From Vesta saturnalis (lineage: Eukaryota; Arthropoda; Insecta; Coleoptera; Lampyridae): a stretch of 64,000 nt of DNA. Where the stretch lies: NCBI GenBank assembly GCA_036346205.1, contig JARFJB010000102.1, positions 1,327,501 through 1,391,500 on the forward strand, written 5' to 3'. Position numbers and translations under genes: made by a program. The notes under the pieces were generated by a model. That model searched no databases and had not been told where the DNA came from. It was given only the letters and a program-made list of their open reading frames with translations. Of the stretch, positions 32,201 to 45,124 are shown one piece after another (position 1 is the first letter of the stretch; the number at the start of each line of letters is the position of its first letter).

Positions 32201-33971
32201 TTGTTCTCATTCAAATAAATCATTGACATAAAAAAATTCTTATTTGTTTGGGGTTCTTTTAAATGGTGTATTTGTATATTACAGGTTATAAAATCTTTTT
32301 AACGTTTCGATAAGACTTAAGTAAGAAGTGTTACAGAAATTTTTAGACAGTAGCGCGCCAACTTTGTCGAGCGCCGTCGTAAAAAAACAAAAAGTGCGTC
32401 TCTATACATTGTTATAAAAATATGAACAAACCTTATTATAAAATAGCAGAATTTTTTTCTGTTTTAACATATATCTTGCACACATTCAGCTTAGAATTTT
32501 TCAAGTTAAAATTACACGAATACTTACCGAAATCATCAAAACTGTTAATAGAAATTAATTAACATTGTAACAACCCTTTTTGAGTTGTATTAAATATACC
32601 GTAATTTGATGTCTTTCGTTCATTTAGTTGTAAATATAAGAAAAAGTTTTTAATTATTGAAATATAGGTATGAGGTAGGCAACTTAATTTGCATTTCTGT
32701 TTAGGGGTTTATAGTGTATACTTCTTAAAGGTTTATACTTCCACTTCCATAAATTATTTTTATGATCATTTTATTCGCGCATTACGTCATCGTTGACTTA
32801 ATCCTGCTCATATCTTTTGCGCACGACTACATCATCGAACTTTGAAAGCATCCATTTTGCTTACTTCCTGATAAATGTTGAAGCAGGAAGCTTTGTTTTG
32901 GTTTTCCACCTAAATTTTAGTGTAAAGTGCCATTAATTTGATGGTATCTTTTAACTCGTAATACTATAAATTAAAGCATTTGCTCTTTTCAGGCACTTTT
33001 ATTTTAGTTCAGTTTTATTTTACTTTTACACTTTTATTTGTACTTTGATTACATTTTAAGTACGCATTTAATTTTACTGTTGCGTAAGCTTTCATTTTAT
33101 GATTGCAATTTTTATTGGAAAATTTCAAGATAATGCATTAAACGGATTATTCAATTTCAAGAAGAAAATTTATAAGGATAATTCCATTTTATGGGTGTGG
33201 TTGACAACATAGAAGCATTGTTATTGCAATAAATTGCGCAACATTTCACAAGGATTACGTTATCTTAGTTTGCATTTCTGCATTATTTTTTATAATACCA
33301 GGGATTCTCAAGAAGATTTTGTATATTTAGTAACATGTATTTGATGTTTAATGATTTTTTTAGTAACTTAAGGTTTTTACAATTAGTTTTAAGATATATT
33401 TTATTTAACCCTTTCACTTTATATATTTAATAAACATAGTTGAATATTTTTTATTGAATTACATTTTAATAAAATTTTAGTGTAGATCTCGGTTTAGTTA
33501 TTCCGAGTATTATATAAAAAAATAACTTGGCGTCCGAGATCATTTTTATTAGTGATACATTGCATTTATATATTGATGTTCACTGGAAGTAAGCTAGCAG
33601 ATATTGTGGTAATTAAGCAAATCAAATGAATCGGCCCACTTTAAACTACCGACTGGGACAAAGCCATTACTTGTGGTGAATGGTTAGTATCTCCAGTTAG
33701 CTTAACGATTTGTGTGTTTGGAGAATTTTTACTCTTATTTCTTTATTACATTTATTTCATTATTAGATATTAAAACATTTTTATATTTTATACCATTTAT
33801 ACCGGTTCGACCACTAATTTTATAACATGGGATGTTAGATAATGGATAAAATTATTTTTAAAATAACATACAGTAATTTTATATTTTAAAAATGTTATTC
33901 ATAAATGCAAAAATTTTAAACAAAATTATTGGAACATTGAACATATTTTAACAGAACTGGACTTTACGCGC
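32201..33971. other. AT-rich stretch with partial dispersed repeat
   Basis: 32240-32310 carries GGTGTATTTGTATATTA and AACGTTTCGATAAG, matching part of the repeat at 8455-8590 in the same orientation. The rest shows no gene. Confidence 0.5.
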
Positions 33972-35341
33972 TTAGTTTTTTGAAAATTGTTGTATTAACA
34001 TTTCAATGTCTAACTCTTGAATTAAAGTAGACTCGATTGAAATGATGGCAAGATTTTGCAATCGTTCTTGTACCATAGTAGAAGGTAAATAGTTTTTAAT
34101 GATATTTAATTTGGAAAACGATCTTTCCGCTGTTGCTATGGAAACTGGCATTGTCAATAAAATTCGTAATGCCACAAAATTGTTTGGGTAAGAATAATGT
34201 AAATTATTGGTTACAAAGTAATTTAGGGTAGTAATTGGCGAATAAGCGACACTTTCCTCAAAATTCTGCAAATCTTGCATAAATTCTATTCCATTTATAT
34301 CAAATTCATTTCGATCTTTATCACTTAACATACCATCAAGTTTTATATAAGACTGTAGCTGTTTCGATTCAGAGTGACTGTTAAATTCCGAAATATTCCA
34401 TAAAAAATTCAAAATTGCCGCATGGGTAGATAACAGCTCGAATCTATCGTTACAAGATGTTGTACTGATGTCTATCAAATGAAAAATACAATGCATTTTA
34501 AATTTTAATTCTTCATTTTGTATTAGTTCATCGTCACTTTCGAAACTAAATTGTTTTTTAACTTTTCGAGGTCGCCTTCATCTTTAAATTTTGGATCGAT
34601 ATCCTACAAAATCGCGACTTACCTAGCTTCTTCTAATAAATCATTAAAACTGTTATCTGAACAATTTTTTAAAAAATCAATGAAATTACTTAAAATTTTG
34701 AGTTTGTAAAGTTTTGGACACTATATTAACTTTGCTTAATATATTAAACCATAATGTCATGATACATACAAATTCAAATTTTGCGATCTTTCGATACATT
34801 TCCAAAAGTTGCCATTATTTTTTTCATATAACTTATTAGTGGTACCTCAAAAGGCTAAGTTCTATGCAGCCAAAAATTGAACCGTATAAAAATACGCTCA
34901 ATGACGGCATGCCAATATTTTGTTTCTTTATTGAACATCTTTTATGCTTCAGAATCTATAGTTTTATTCTTTTTCATTCGATTTAAAAGATCTGTCCATT
35001 GATTCAAATTCTGGAAATGTAACTTACTTTTTTCGTGGTAACTTAAATGTTCACTTAAATGATGCCAATCGTTTAACCCACTATCATTACTTAATTTTAT
35101 AGTTTTCGCAGAATTTGCAGCATTATATACTTTGCAATAAAAACAATATACAGAAATAAAACTTTTGGCCATTACCCTGGATCCTCAGAAAGTGGCAAAA
35201 ATTTCTCTTCACCGTCATCAAGTTTACGATCTTTGCTAGAAGTTGATTGTAGCTGTATATTGACACTGGCTTCAAATTCCTTCTCAGCAGTTCTTCATTA
35301 ATAGTTGAGCATATTGTAGAAATCAAGAAATCGGACACCAT
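33972..35341 (-). pseudogene. hAT transposase (ZMYM1/TTF type), internally deleted
   Basis: Minus strand. Near the 5' end (about 35172-34942) is the zinc-finger plus conserved region VYCFYCKVYNAAN and GLNDWHHLSEHLSYHEKSK. A broken middle (about 34940-34500) still gives YWHAVIERI and LSKVNIVSKTLQ in different frames. The C-terminal dimerisation domain is clean: FVALRILLTMPVSIATAERS followed by FSKLNIIKNYLPSTMVQERL in the frame ending at 33972. The central DDE/DUF4371-like core is much shorter than usual, so a large part is deleted. Termini were not found. The frame from 35341 to 35123 is partly upstream coding and partly shifted. Confidence 0.7.
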
Positions 35342-36141
<800 letters not shown>

Positions 36142-36171
36142 ATTATTTTTAACTACACATATACAATAAAA

Positions 36172-37795
36172 CGGAGCAGGACGTTTGGGCGCCGGCGACT
36201 GGGCGACGGCGTTTGGGCGCCAGGCGTTTGGGCGCCGGAGTTTGGGCGCCGGGCGTTTGGGCGCCAGGCGTTTCGGCGCCGTAATTATGTTATGCAAGAA
36301 AATTTTACCAACGCACTTTCAAATCGCTACTTTACATTACCCTTTATGTTATTGAATATTTAAAGTAAATTTTTCAATTTCGGTATTTTCTTAATTGTTG
36401 TACATTTAATCTGTAAAATATTTTAATTATTGTCTTGTCCTGTGATCAGAAACCAATTAAGAAGATTAGTGTAAATCCTGATAATTGGAATCATTAGGTA
36501 CCCATTATTATTTGCAAAGCTCTTGTCGTGTGCTCAGAAAGCAATTAAGAAGATTAGTGTAATTAGAAAATTTTAGTATTTAAAGTTACTCTTCAGTTGT
36601 CTGCAGATATTTGTTGCCATAATTTTGTGAGCGTAATAGTGTCCAAGTCTACATTTAATTATAGAAGATACTCAAAGTAAGCGGAACAAAAAAAAGGTGT
36701 CCTATAATGGTTACGTTTTTGACAAGGCAAGCAAAGATGAAACAAACAAATTTTGGAGATGAGAGCGAAAAGTGGACATGTGCCTAGGTCGTGTCCATAC
36801 AACAGTGGATGACGAATATTTGTGCTCCTCGGGTAACCGCAATCATGGTAGTGATGCGGCATGCGTAAGTGTTTCTAAAATAAAAGTTGATATTAAAAGA
36901 CATGCCGAACAAACCATGGAGACTCCTGCCCAAATACTTAACCATGCCCTGGTGGACACTGGGCCTGCAGTTCAAGGATGCTATTAGAAGATTGTGTCAG
37001 CGGACGCGAAACCGTATCGCTGCTGCACCCCCAACTCCGATAGATATGGAAACGTTAGTAACTCCGAAAGCGTACAGACTAGACGAATGTGCTCCTGAAC
37101 AATCCGAGATGTTCTTATTGAAGGATACCGAATCAGAGCAGCCGAGCCCATTTAGAATATTAATATTTGAGAGGGAAGATAACGCACGATGGAGCCAGCT
37201 CGTGAAACAAATTTTTATGGATGGGACATTTCGGCAAGCGCCTCCGTTATTCCACCAAATTTACGTTATTTTGGCAAACAGGGGTGGATTCGTATTTCCA
37301 GTTTTGTACGCGTTATTGCCAAACAAGCAACGGCAAACGTACGATCGGCTGTTTTCAATTATAAAAGAAATGTAGCCGCAATTTCAACCTGAAACTGTTT
37401 CGTTGAATTACGAAATAGCCGTAATTGGATCAGTTGCTGAAGCATTTTCAACGGCACGATTACTAGGCTGCCTGTTTCATCTTGTTCAAAATTTTAAGAA
37501 ACAAATAGACAGTCATGGGCTGACGGTACTATATAATACCGATCCCGAATTTGCTCTTTCTGCACGGATGATAGTTGCAATGTAGTACATATATCTAATT
37601 TAATTTTTGATTTTGTTTATTTTTTATAGTGCATGTTAATAAATTCTTTTTTCATCAACTTTAACTTTTGTTAACCAAAACGCCCGGCGCCGAAACGCCT
37701 GGCGCCCAAACGGCCGGCGCCCAAACGCCCGGCACCGAAACACCTGGCGCCCAAACGCCGTCGCCCAATCGCCGGCGCCCAAATGTCGCGTACCG
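36172..37795 (+). mobile_element. MULE (FLYWCH-type), 1,624 bp, tandem-repeat TIRs
   Basis: Inverted terminal regions (36172-36285 and about 37676-37795) are built from repeats of GCGTTTGGGCGCC with variants. Flanks ACAATAAAA (36163-36171) and ATAATAAAA (37796-37804) form a 9-bp duplication with one mismatch, typical of Mutator-like elements. Between lies one plus-strand transposase remnant. The very GC-rich termini stand out from the AT-rich host sequence. Confidence 0.75.
36699..37585 (+). pseudogene. FLYWCH zinc finger plus MULE transposase, broken
   Basis: FLYWCH-like finger: GYVFDKASKDETNKFWR, then TGA where a Cys is expected, then DMCLGRVHTT and NRNHGSDAA, which supplies the His. After a slip near 36980 the MULE domain runs: RRLCQRTRNRIAAAPPTPID, FMDGTFRQAPPLFHQIYVI (first catalytic Asp) and PVLYALLPNKQRQTYDRLF. 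A TAG at 37372-37374 follows, then NYEIAVIGSVAEAFSTARLL and GCLFHLVQNFKKQ. The NYE triplet occupies the place where these transposases have the second catalytic Asp. It ends with TAG at 37583, short of the third catalytic residue, so the protein is truncated. Confidence 0.7.
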
Positions 37796-37892
37796 ATAAT
37801 AAAAAATAATTTCGGTTTTTAGTTTTTCTTCCAATTTAAAGAATAATTTTTCTATGTTTAGGTTTTTTTTTGAAGAAATAAAACTCGCTAAA

Positions 37893-38207
37893 ATGTCACC
37901 CAAAAACCGTAATTATGGTAAAATGATAAAAACTACTACTATTTTCGTTTTCAAATGACGGGAAAACAATTTTATTTTTTTGCATTGCTCAAAATTGATA
38001 AATTGAGGGAGCATCGATAGGCATCAGAACATTTTTTTTGTATTTAATGCACATTTTGAACTGTTTTTTTAACTTTCAGTTACAAGTCCAACTTCTGGTT
38101 CAGAAGATTATACACAAAACTCTGGAAACACAAACAAGAGTAAAAAACAAAAAATTACAAGACAACGATGGACTGAAAGGCAAAAAAAAATTTTAAGGTC
38201 TCTGTAA
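37893..38207 (+). CDS. Small two-exon reading frame, unknown
   Basis: Exon 1 37893-37917 (MSPKNRNY plus one base) joins exon 2 38080-38207 across a GTAAAA...CTTTCAG intron of 162 bases. It gives VTSPTSGSEDYTQNSGNTNK then KKQKITRQRWTERQKKILRS and TAA at 38205-38207. The Arg/Trp-rich RQRWTERQKKI segment resembles a recurring insect motif in longer zinc-finger or transposon-derived genes, so this may be the 5' part of a truncated gene. The splice pair and frame join are seen directly. Function unknown. Confidence 0.4.
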
Positions 38208-38357
38208 AGAACCTATTTATTATATCTATCTAGTACACCTTTCAGTTTCAACATACTGAATTAATCGTTAATCCATTATTTTTCTGAATCCACAAGTAAA
38301 TCAAAAGTAGGTAACAAATAATATACTACATACAAGCGTTTATTGTACCTCATTGAT

Positions 38358-38560
38358 ATACGATGTAGCCCTTAATTAGCCCGAACATAACTGCCACTAC
38401 AGGGCTACACAACGTTACGTCAGCATATTCAGACAAGCTGTATATAAGAGCGACCTCTGCACCGTAATGACAAGAAACCAGTCTGTATATACTGCACAAA
38501 TAAACGGTATATTATGGAGCCCACCCTAAAATTCGTCTTTACGCGTTTTGTCATATGTAC
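38358..38560 (+). other. Possible solo LTR
   Basis: Starts TGTAGCCC with an inverted GGGCTACA 35 bases on, then GTATATAAGAGCG (TATA-like, about 38441) and CAAATAAACGG (poly(A)-like, about 38496), in LTR order. No matching second copy, internal region or target duplication was found. Confidence 0.3.
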
Positions 38561-39177
38561 ACCCGGCGTCAACGAAAAATCCCATCCTCGATGTAGTTTT
38601 AAAAATTCACATAAATTTTGTACAGGGTGACCAACTAAGAATGCGAGGTACTGTATCTGGGAAACTATACATCGTAGACTTGCGGAAAAAAGTTATTACT
38701 AAAACGGCCAATACAAAAACCTGGAAAATATTTTCAAGTTTCTGAATTACCCGCTAGGGGGCGTAACTGCAATCTTGAATCTAAAAAAGTGATGTTTCTG
38801 TGAATTTTGCTATATTAACCTAATAAAAAAATAACTGATCTTTGAAGTCGAGGATAATCTGAACTTTTTTTGTTTGGCACTTTTTGACGTATGTCTAAAA
38901 ATTAAGTGGTGAGGGTATTCAAAGGTTTCCTTAAATAACCCCATGTATCTTCGAAACGACTAAGCCGATTTTAAAAAACTTGGGAGCATTGAAATGAACT
39001 ATTCTTGGACTACAAATGTTATAGAAACAGTTTTGTTAGTTTCACACGTCGTCGCTAGAGGGCTTTGTTCGACATTCCGACAGACACGGTTAATTTTCGC
39101 AAAAAATTTGAACGCATTGGTATGACTTTTTCATGAACAAGTAGCTAAATGATGCCTAAACAAGCTCGTGAAAACCG

Positions 39178-39990
39178 CATCTCGATATCTTGTTAACCTA
39201 AACTATAAATAATGCCAAAAAATACTTATATAACAGATAAATCCCTTAAATTTTTATTTTTTTAACTATATTTTTCTGAATTAGTTTTTATTATTGTTGT
39301 GGCCCTAAAAAGGACCGATTTAATAGATTGAAGTTTTCAATTGCTCGAAATGTGACCATCACGCTCATCATTGCTGAAGCCTCTACATACTAGCAAAACT
39401 GCAGTTCAATTTCGGTCTAGGTAATTACTATTTTACGAATCCGGTTTATACATATCAAAATTCTCTAGTAGTAGGTTGAGTCTCGAAACACTGATGCCTT
39501 TAAGCGCGCCCATAGTGAATAAATCTATCGAGGAAACTTAAGTTGGCATGAGCATGAAACATATATATTTCCAATCTCATCTCGTATCTTGTTAATCCTG
39601 CATAATACTCGGCCATTAAAGAAAATTTGTCGAAATCCCTAATTTAACATTTTTAACTTTTTTGGATTTTATATAAGTTGTGGCCAAAAGGACCGATTTA
39701 AAGGATGAAGGTTTTAATGCTCGAAATGCTGCCATCACGCTCTATGCATTGCTGAAGCCTCTCATGACTAGACAAAACTGCAGCTTCAACTTCAGGTCTA
39801 GGTATGTTACGTATTGCGTTACGATACCGGTTTTTCATATCTTCTCTAGTAGTAGGTTGAGTCCGAAACACGATGTCCTTTAAGCGCCCCCTTAAATAAA
39901 AATCGAGGCAAGTTAAGTCTGGCGATCGCGGAGGCCATGGAAACAGACTTCCTCTTCCAATCCACCGCTGTTGAAATACTGCATTAATAC
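39178..39990. repeat. Tandem duplication in rosa element, error-rich copies
   Basis: 39178-39560 and 39578-39990 are copies of the same stretch (ATCTCG...TTGTTAA through GACCGATTTAA and GTAGTAGGTTGAGTC) with many scattered single-base gaps between them. The clean reading frame is in the second copy. Confidence 0.7.
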
Positions 39991-40826
39991 GCTCTCGCAC
40001 ATTAATAGCAAAATGTGCTGGGCAACCATCCAACTGCAAAAACAATTTTTGCTTTGTTTTCAGAGGCACATCTTCGAACAACAACTGTAATTGATTGGCC
40101 AAAAAGTCAAGAAATACATTGCCATTTAGGGGTTGCTCGAAAAATATGGCCCAATAATTCTGCCTCTCAGTATGCCACACCATACATTTAAACTCCAACG
40201 TCCTTGGCGCTAAACTTCACCCAACAAATAGGGATTTTCTGCAGACCAATAATGCATATTGTGCAGATTGACTCTCCCGTCACTACTGAAAGTGGCTTCA
40301 TCGGTCCAAAGAATTTGAAATAAAAATTCTCTATTTTCGCGTATCATGCCATCATCATCATCCAATGGCAATAGTCTAACCTTCGAACAAAATCTTCCTC
40401 TTTTAAGGCCTGGTGCAAAACGACATGATATGGGTGCATTCTTAAAGTAATTAAAAAAAGTTTAAACGAATACCTATATATTTTGATGGTCATTAGAACA
40501 TACCTATGGTCCTTCAAAATATTTTGAACCGTTGTCCGTTGTCCGCCCAACTCAGAGGATAATGCTCTTGTGCTAACATGAGGATTTCCTTCAATATAGC
40601 CCCAGTACACGGTTACTATTTCCTTGTGTTCTTCCAAATAAAACGTAGGTCGAAAACTGCCATTGGCTCGTAAGCTCGCCACTAATCGGGGAAAAACTCT
40701 TACATCGTAAGGACACCGATTTGTATACCGAGCCGCGTAAACTCTTTTAGCTACTGCGGCATTCTGAAAACATTCAAAATAAACCGCAAGCATATCAACA
40801 ACTTCATTATTCGTAAAATGCATTTT
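39698..40826 (-). pseudogene. DUF4817-type mariner (rosa-like) transposase
   Basis: Starts at the Met of MHFTNNEVVDMLAVYF (about 40824), a DUF4817 helix-turn-helix region, then LSSELGGQRTTVQNILKDHR. A 63-base GT...AAG intron (40441-40503) follows, and exon 2 opens MHPYHVVLHQALKEEDFV. The catalytic triad is intact: WTDEATF, LQLDGCPAH and DLTCLDFYLRG. I count 41 residues between the second and third Asp, as in rosa elements. TAG interrupts about 20 residues after the HYWSAENPY block, and a frameshift near 40150 splits the C-terminal half. Hence it is inactive despite its good catalytic residues. Confidence 0.75.
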
Positions 40827-41794
40827 GAAAGCACGAAAGTATTGACAACTACTCACAATTTGAGGATTATGTATGTTATGTTTGGGTATCTGTTTCCATT
40901 GCCTGCTTCTATTAATTGTATTTTTCGTATACGTCCATAATGAATATGCATTTAAACAAACAAAAAATAGGCCTCTCGTATAACTTTTAGCATTGCTTAC
41001 TTGCCCGTAGTAATTTCAAAAGATGATTTTATTCTGGTGCATAAATTTACAAACATTTAAAATCGCAATTTCTAGGTAACCTATTCAGAGCCGAAATTGA
41101 AGCTGCAGTTTTGTCTACCCATAAGAGGCCTCAGCAATTCCTCCTTAAATCGGTCCTTTTCAGGGCTACAACTTACATAATAGAAACAATTCCAGAAAAA
41201 TGTAGTTAAAAAAAAATAATCGAGATGCGGTTTTAGCGAGCTTATTTAGGCATAATTGAGATACTTCTTCATGAAAAAAAGTCATACCAATGCGTTTAAT
41301 TTTTTTGCGAAAATTATCCGTTTCTGTCGGAATGTCGAGCAAAGCCTTCTAGCGACGACGTGTGAAACTAACAAAACTTCAATTATTCTAACATTTGTAG
41401 CCCACGAAAAGCTCGTTTCAACGCGCTCAAGTTTGTTAAAATCGGATTAGCCGTTTCAAAGATACGGGGGGTGGTTTAAGGAAACTTTTGAATACCCCCC
41501 ACACCACTTTATTTTTATAGATACTTCAAAAAGTGCCAAACAAAAAAAGTTCATATTATCCTCGAACTCAAAGATCAGTTATTTTTTTATTAGGTCAATG
41601 TAGCAGAATTACAGAAACATCACTTTCTTTGATTCAAGATTGCAGTTACGCCCCCTAGCGGCCATTTCAGAAACATGAAAATATTTTCCAGGTTTTTATA
41701 TTGGCCGTTTTAGTAATAACTTTTTTTCCGCAAGTCTCTACGATGTATAGTTTCCCAGATACAGTACCTCGCATTCTTAGTTGGCCATCCCGTA

Positions 41795-42447
41795 CATTCC
41801 TTTAGATGCAAAATTAGTCAGGTAGACTTTCTATTGTTTTGTTGTACATAAATCAGATACAAACGTCCAATAAATTGAAAAGGACTCCTTAAATTACAAG
41901 ACAAAAAAATTAGTTCCTTATAAAAGCTTTAGGATTCAATTTCCCATAAGGGGCATTATATTTTATTTTGAGATTTCCTAAAAAAACCTAAATTGACATT
42001 TTTAGCAGTTCCGGTTTCTTAGAAAAGCATTGGAATGTGTGTAAATTAAATAACGCCGCCCTACCTATGGAAAATTTTACGCCAAATGGCCAGTTTTTAT
42101 TTTAGCAATTATATCGTTTTCAATTCAATTCAAATATTTATCTTATTAAATTGTCTAGGATGTAATCGAAATCAATTAATGTAGAAAGTATAAAAATGTA
42201 TTTTCCTATTATTCTGGTATATTCGTCATATTTTATTTTTAGAATTACGATTATTGCACATAGGTTAAGCCGGAAATCAATTAATTTGCAATACCATTCA
42301 AGTAATCACATGTAATTACTACAAATAACAATAGAATTTAAAATTACTTTGTGAAAATAGGATATACATAGGAGAACATATGATTATTAAATAATCAGTT
42401 ATAATCCGTCTTGACTATATTGTAAAGCTTTATTTTAATAAGAAACA
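41795..42447. other. Non-coding AT-rich stretch
   Basis: No gene or element seen. Confidence 0.5.
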
Positions 42448-43121
42448 ATGCCCCGTCGCTTAAGGCAAACGGATAGTTTGTTACAGCAACGGGTAATTAT
42501 TCTTGGTTTATTGAATAGTGAACTTTCAATAAGCGAAGTGCCCCGTTGATGTAACATAATGGTAAGTAATTTTGTTACGTATGTATATCACATAGTTTGA
42601 TCATATTATGTTTTCTTTTTGGCACGTTTTTTAACTGGATTTGTATAAGACTAGTTCTATTTGCAATTTTAGAGAAGACAAGCAAGAAGATGTTGAAATC
42701 GACATGGAGAAGACGGCGAAAGATCACTGTTGACTCACCGTCCTGGAAGGGCACGTGTGACCATCATACAACAGGATCAAGATATAGTTAACTTAATAAA
42801 TGATGCACCTTTCACTAAATGCGTTCAAGTTAACGAGCGATTGCAAATTCATTGCAGTGAAAACACAATATCGAGACGTTTACATGAAAATGGAATTCAT
42901 TCAAGAAAACCACCTAGGAAGATTACACTTTATCCAGAGCATGCTGCAGTGTGTTTAGATTTCTGTCCTCGGTGATTTTCTCTGATGAAAAGATGTTCTC
43001 ATCATCGCAAGATGTTCCAGTCACTTTATGACCCACCGATAACCAACGGTATAATCAAAATTATGCCGTTAGCAGCAAGCGGGCGTATGTCTACATGTGT
43101 ATGGGGATGGATAAGTATTGA
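42448..43121 (+). pseudogene. Tc1-like transposase remnant with intron
   Basis: ATG 42448 opens MPRRLRQTDSLLQQRVIILG, a Tc1-type N-terminal helix-turn-helix region, with a stop shortly before the donor. A GTAAGT...TTTTAG intron of 111 bases (42562-42672) is plausible. After it: ARVTIIQQDQDIVNLINDAP, ISRRLHENGIHSRKP and, after a deletion, VIFSDEKMFSSSQDV, which holds the first catalytic Asp. A WRP-like block with a stop and KRAYVYMCMGMDKY follow, then similarity ends. The catalytic C-terminal half is missing. Several stops. No TIRs found. Confidence 0.65.
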
Positions 43122-44153
43122 AAGATGTGCTTTTACCTTCAATTAATATTTTGTACAACTGACTTGGAGCTGTTTTAAATTCCTTAAAGCAAACCATAAT
43201 GACATTTAAATTTATTATCTAATTCCATTATAATGCTAATAAGATCACTTGTTTGGTTTTATAAATGCACATATATTCTAATTCATTAAAAATACAAGAA
43301 ATATTAATTCCACTTTTTATATCACAGATTTTCAAGTCAGTTTCGAACCAGGCATTACGTATTTTCATTAACAAACTAATTGTTTAAGAGAATATCTACG
43401 TGCCTGTAATATAATGGAAAATTTACCTGACTGTTACAATACGTTGTTGATTATTGGTAACATTTAAAGAGCGTCCATGATTTCTGTGTTAGATCGCCTC
43501 GGGGGGCTGCGCTTTTTCAGTGACGTCTGGTGTACAATCATATTTTGATGATATCCATTATATATATATATATATATATAGTACTTTGATGAATAATGCT
43601 CAATCACTTAGAAAGTTAATGAATTCATTAGAAAAAAGGATAGCCTTGTGCATTCGTGAAAATGGGGGGCATTTTGAATATTTACTTTAAATTGTTCTAT
43701 TACCTATTGTTTTTTCAGAATCCAACGCATTTTAATTTCATTGTGTTGTTAATTTAAAGTCTAATGTTTCATGTCATGTTTTTTTATTAAATATTATTTT
43801 GCATAGAAATTTTTTACTAACATTACGGATAGTCCCATCATTTTTAAATCCAAATATTTGGAAAACGGTACACAATATCGAATTTTATAAAGAGTACCTT
43901 TTTGGTGTAAAATTGAATGGAGAATAATTTTATTAAAATTTCGACCTAAAAACATAACCTCAAAAAAGTTACCATTACAAGTACTCTCTATTAATCATGT
44001 TACTAGCGCCCTCTTTGAGTGTCATATATGACTATGGAGTGTTTGGATGTGCCAGCTTTAAAAAAAATTCCCAACAAATTTCATTACAATGGTGCCAGTA
44101 GTTTTCAATTAATTGTCAAAAATGTGTACAATATAATACTCTTTAACACTCTG

Positions 44154-44154
<1 letters not shown>
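43122..44154. other. Non-coding stretch with short AT repeat
   Basis: Includes an (AT)10 tract at about 43558-43581. No gene seen. Confidence 0.5.

Positions 44155-44217
<63 letters not shown>
44155..44217. repeat. (AT)n microsatellite
   Basis: About 60 bases of AT dinucleotide following an ACACTCTGTATGTA junction. Confidence 0.9.
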
Positions 44218-44222
<5 letters not shown>

Positions 44223-44259
44223 TGTTATTATTATTTAAGTTTCCACGAGTGTCCATATT

Positions 44260-44420
44260 AAAAATTAAACTTATTGCGGGTTTAACTCGTGTTGGTTACA
44301 GTCTATTCGACGTTTCGAAAGCTTCTTGCTTTCTTTTTCAAGATGGTTGGCAAAGGTGAAATTAAATTCAAATTAATTTATGACACTTGACAACTACTAT
44401 TCATGTAAAGCATAGTGTCA
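44260..44420 (-). repeat. Possible Penelope-like element terminus
   Basis: Minus strand contains GAAAGCAAGAAGCTTTC, a short hairpin, followed by GAAACGTCG. The same style of motif is seen at other suspected PLE ends in this window. Confidence 0.4.
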
Positions 44421-45124
44421 TAAATTAATTTGCCTGAGGGGTTTATTATTGAGAATCATTCTGTTCGGATAATAGATTGGGAGTATGGTTGTTTCAGAAG
44501 TTTGGTATGTAGAAGAGGATAGTTTGAGGATAGTTTGGGTTTTGGTAAGGTTAACGGAGAATCTCCACCTGTTAGCCCAGTTGAAAAGTTTTAGAAACCA
44601 AAGCCAAATTGGCTATCAGGAAGGATATTGTTGGTTTTTGAGTCACCGAGTAGTCCTGCTCAAAAATTTTCTAAGGACAAGCAACTGTGGAGGGATGGGT
44701 CTATAGGACCCGAGTTTATTGTGTATGTTTGTTAGTAGGTATGACTTGGACTGGTAGGTGCCTCAGAAATTTCTGGTTAAGAACGCCTTGTCGTGGATAA
44801 GTTACAACTCCTTTAAGTGTCGAGGTAATTTGGATGGCAGCGCAGAGCGTAGATGTGATTTTGTTAACTACTTGGACTTCTAGAAGGTTCAGGTTGCCAT
44901 TGTTCAAGGCGACATTCCAGGAGTTCTTTAAAGGCGTTATCAAACAGTAGATCATTGGGCGTAAAAACGTTTTGAACTCCATGGTCGCTTTGAAGATCGG
45001 TAAGTGTAATTTGGGGGTTGCTTCTGGTCAGTCTGTTGAACTGCCAGAGGAGTTTACTGTTTCAGTAGTCAAGTTTGGGTGTGATCAGGGATTGGGAGTC
45101 GGGGAGTTCGAAATATGTAGTGTT
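44421..45124. other. Unassigned stretch, higher GC
   Basis: Less AT-rich than its surroundings, with short open frames (44485-44706 plus, 44716-44982 minus) that I cannot assign. Confidence 0.4.

Larger units (their letters stand above)
38623..41792 (-). mobile_element. rosa-type (DD41D) mariner, 3,170 bp, very long TIRs
   Basis: Begins CAGGGTGACCAACTAAG after TA (38621-38622) and ends CTTAGTTGGCCATCCCG before TA (41793-41794). The TIRs are at least 550 bp and include a CCCGCTAGGGGGCG block near 150 bp in. The right TIR even carries a copy of the transposase 3' coding end (about 41080-41150). One minus-strand transposase lies between. A noisy internal duplication at about 39178-39990 lengthens the left side. 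Confidence 0.8.

Noticed and set aside
31578..32231. Long Thr/Arg/His and Cys/Val open frames on both strands
   Set aside because: Artefacts of the CACACG and (CA)n satellite.
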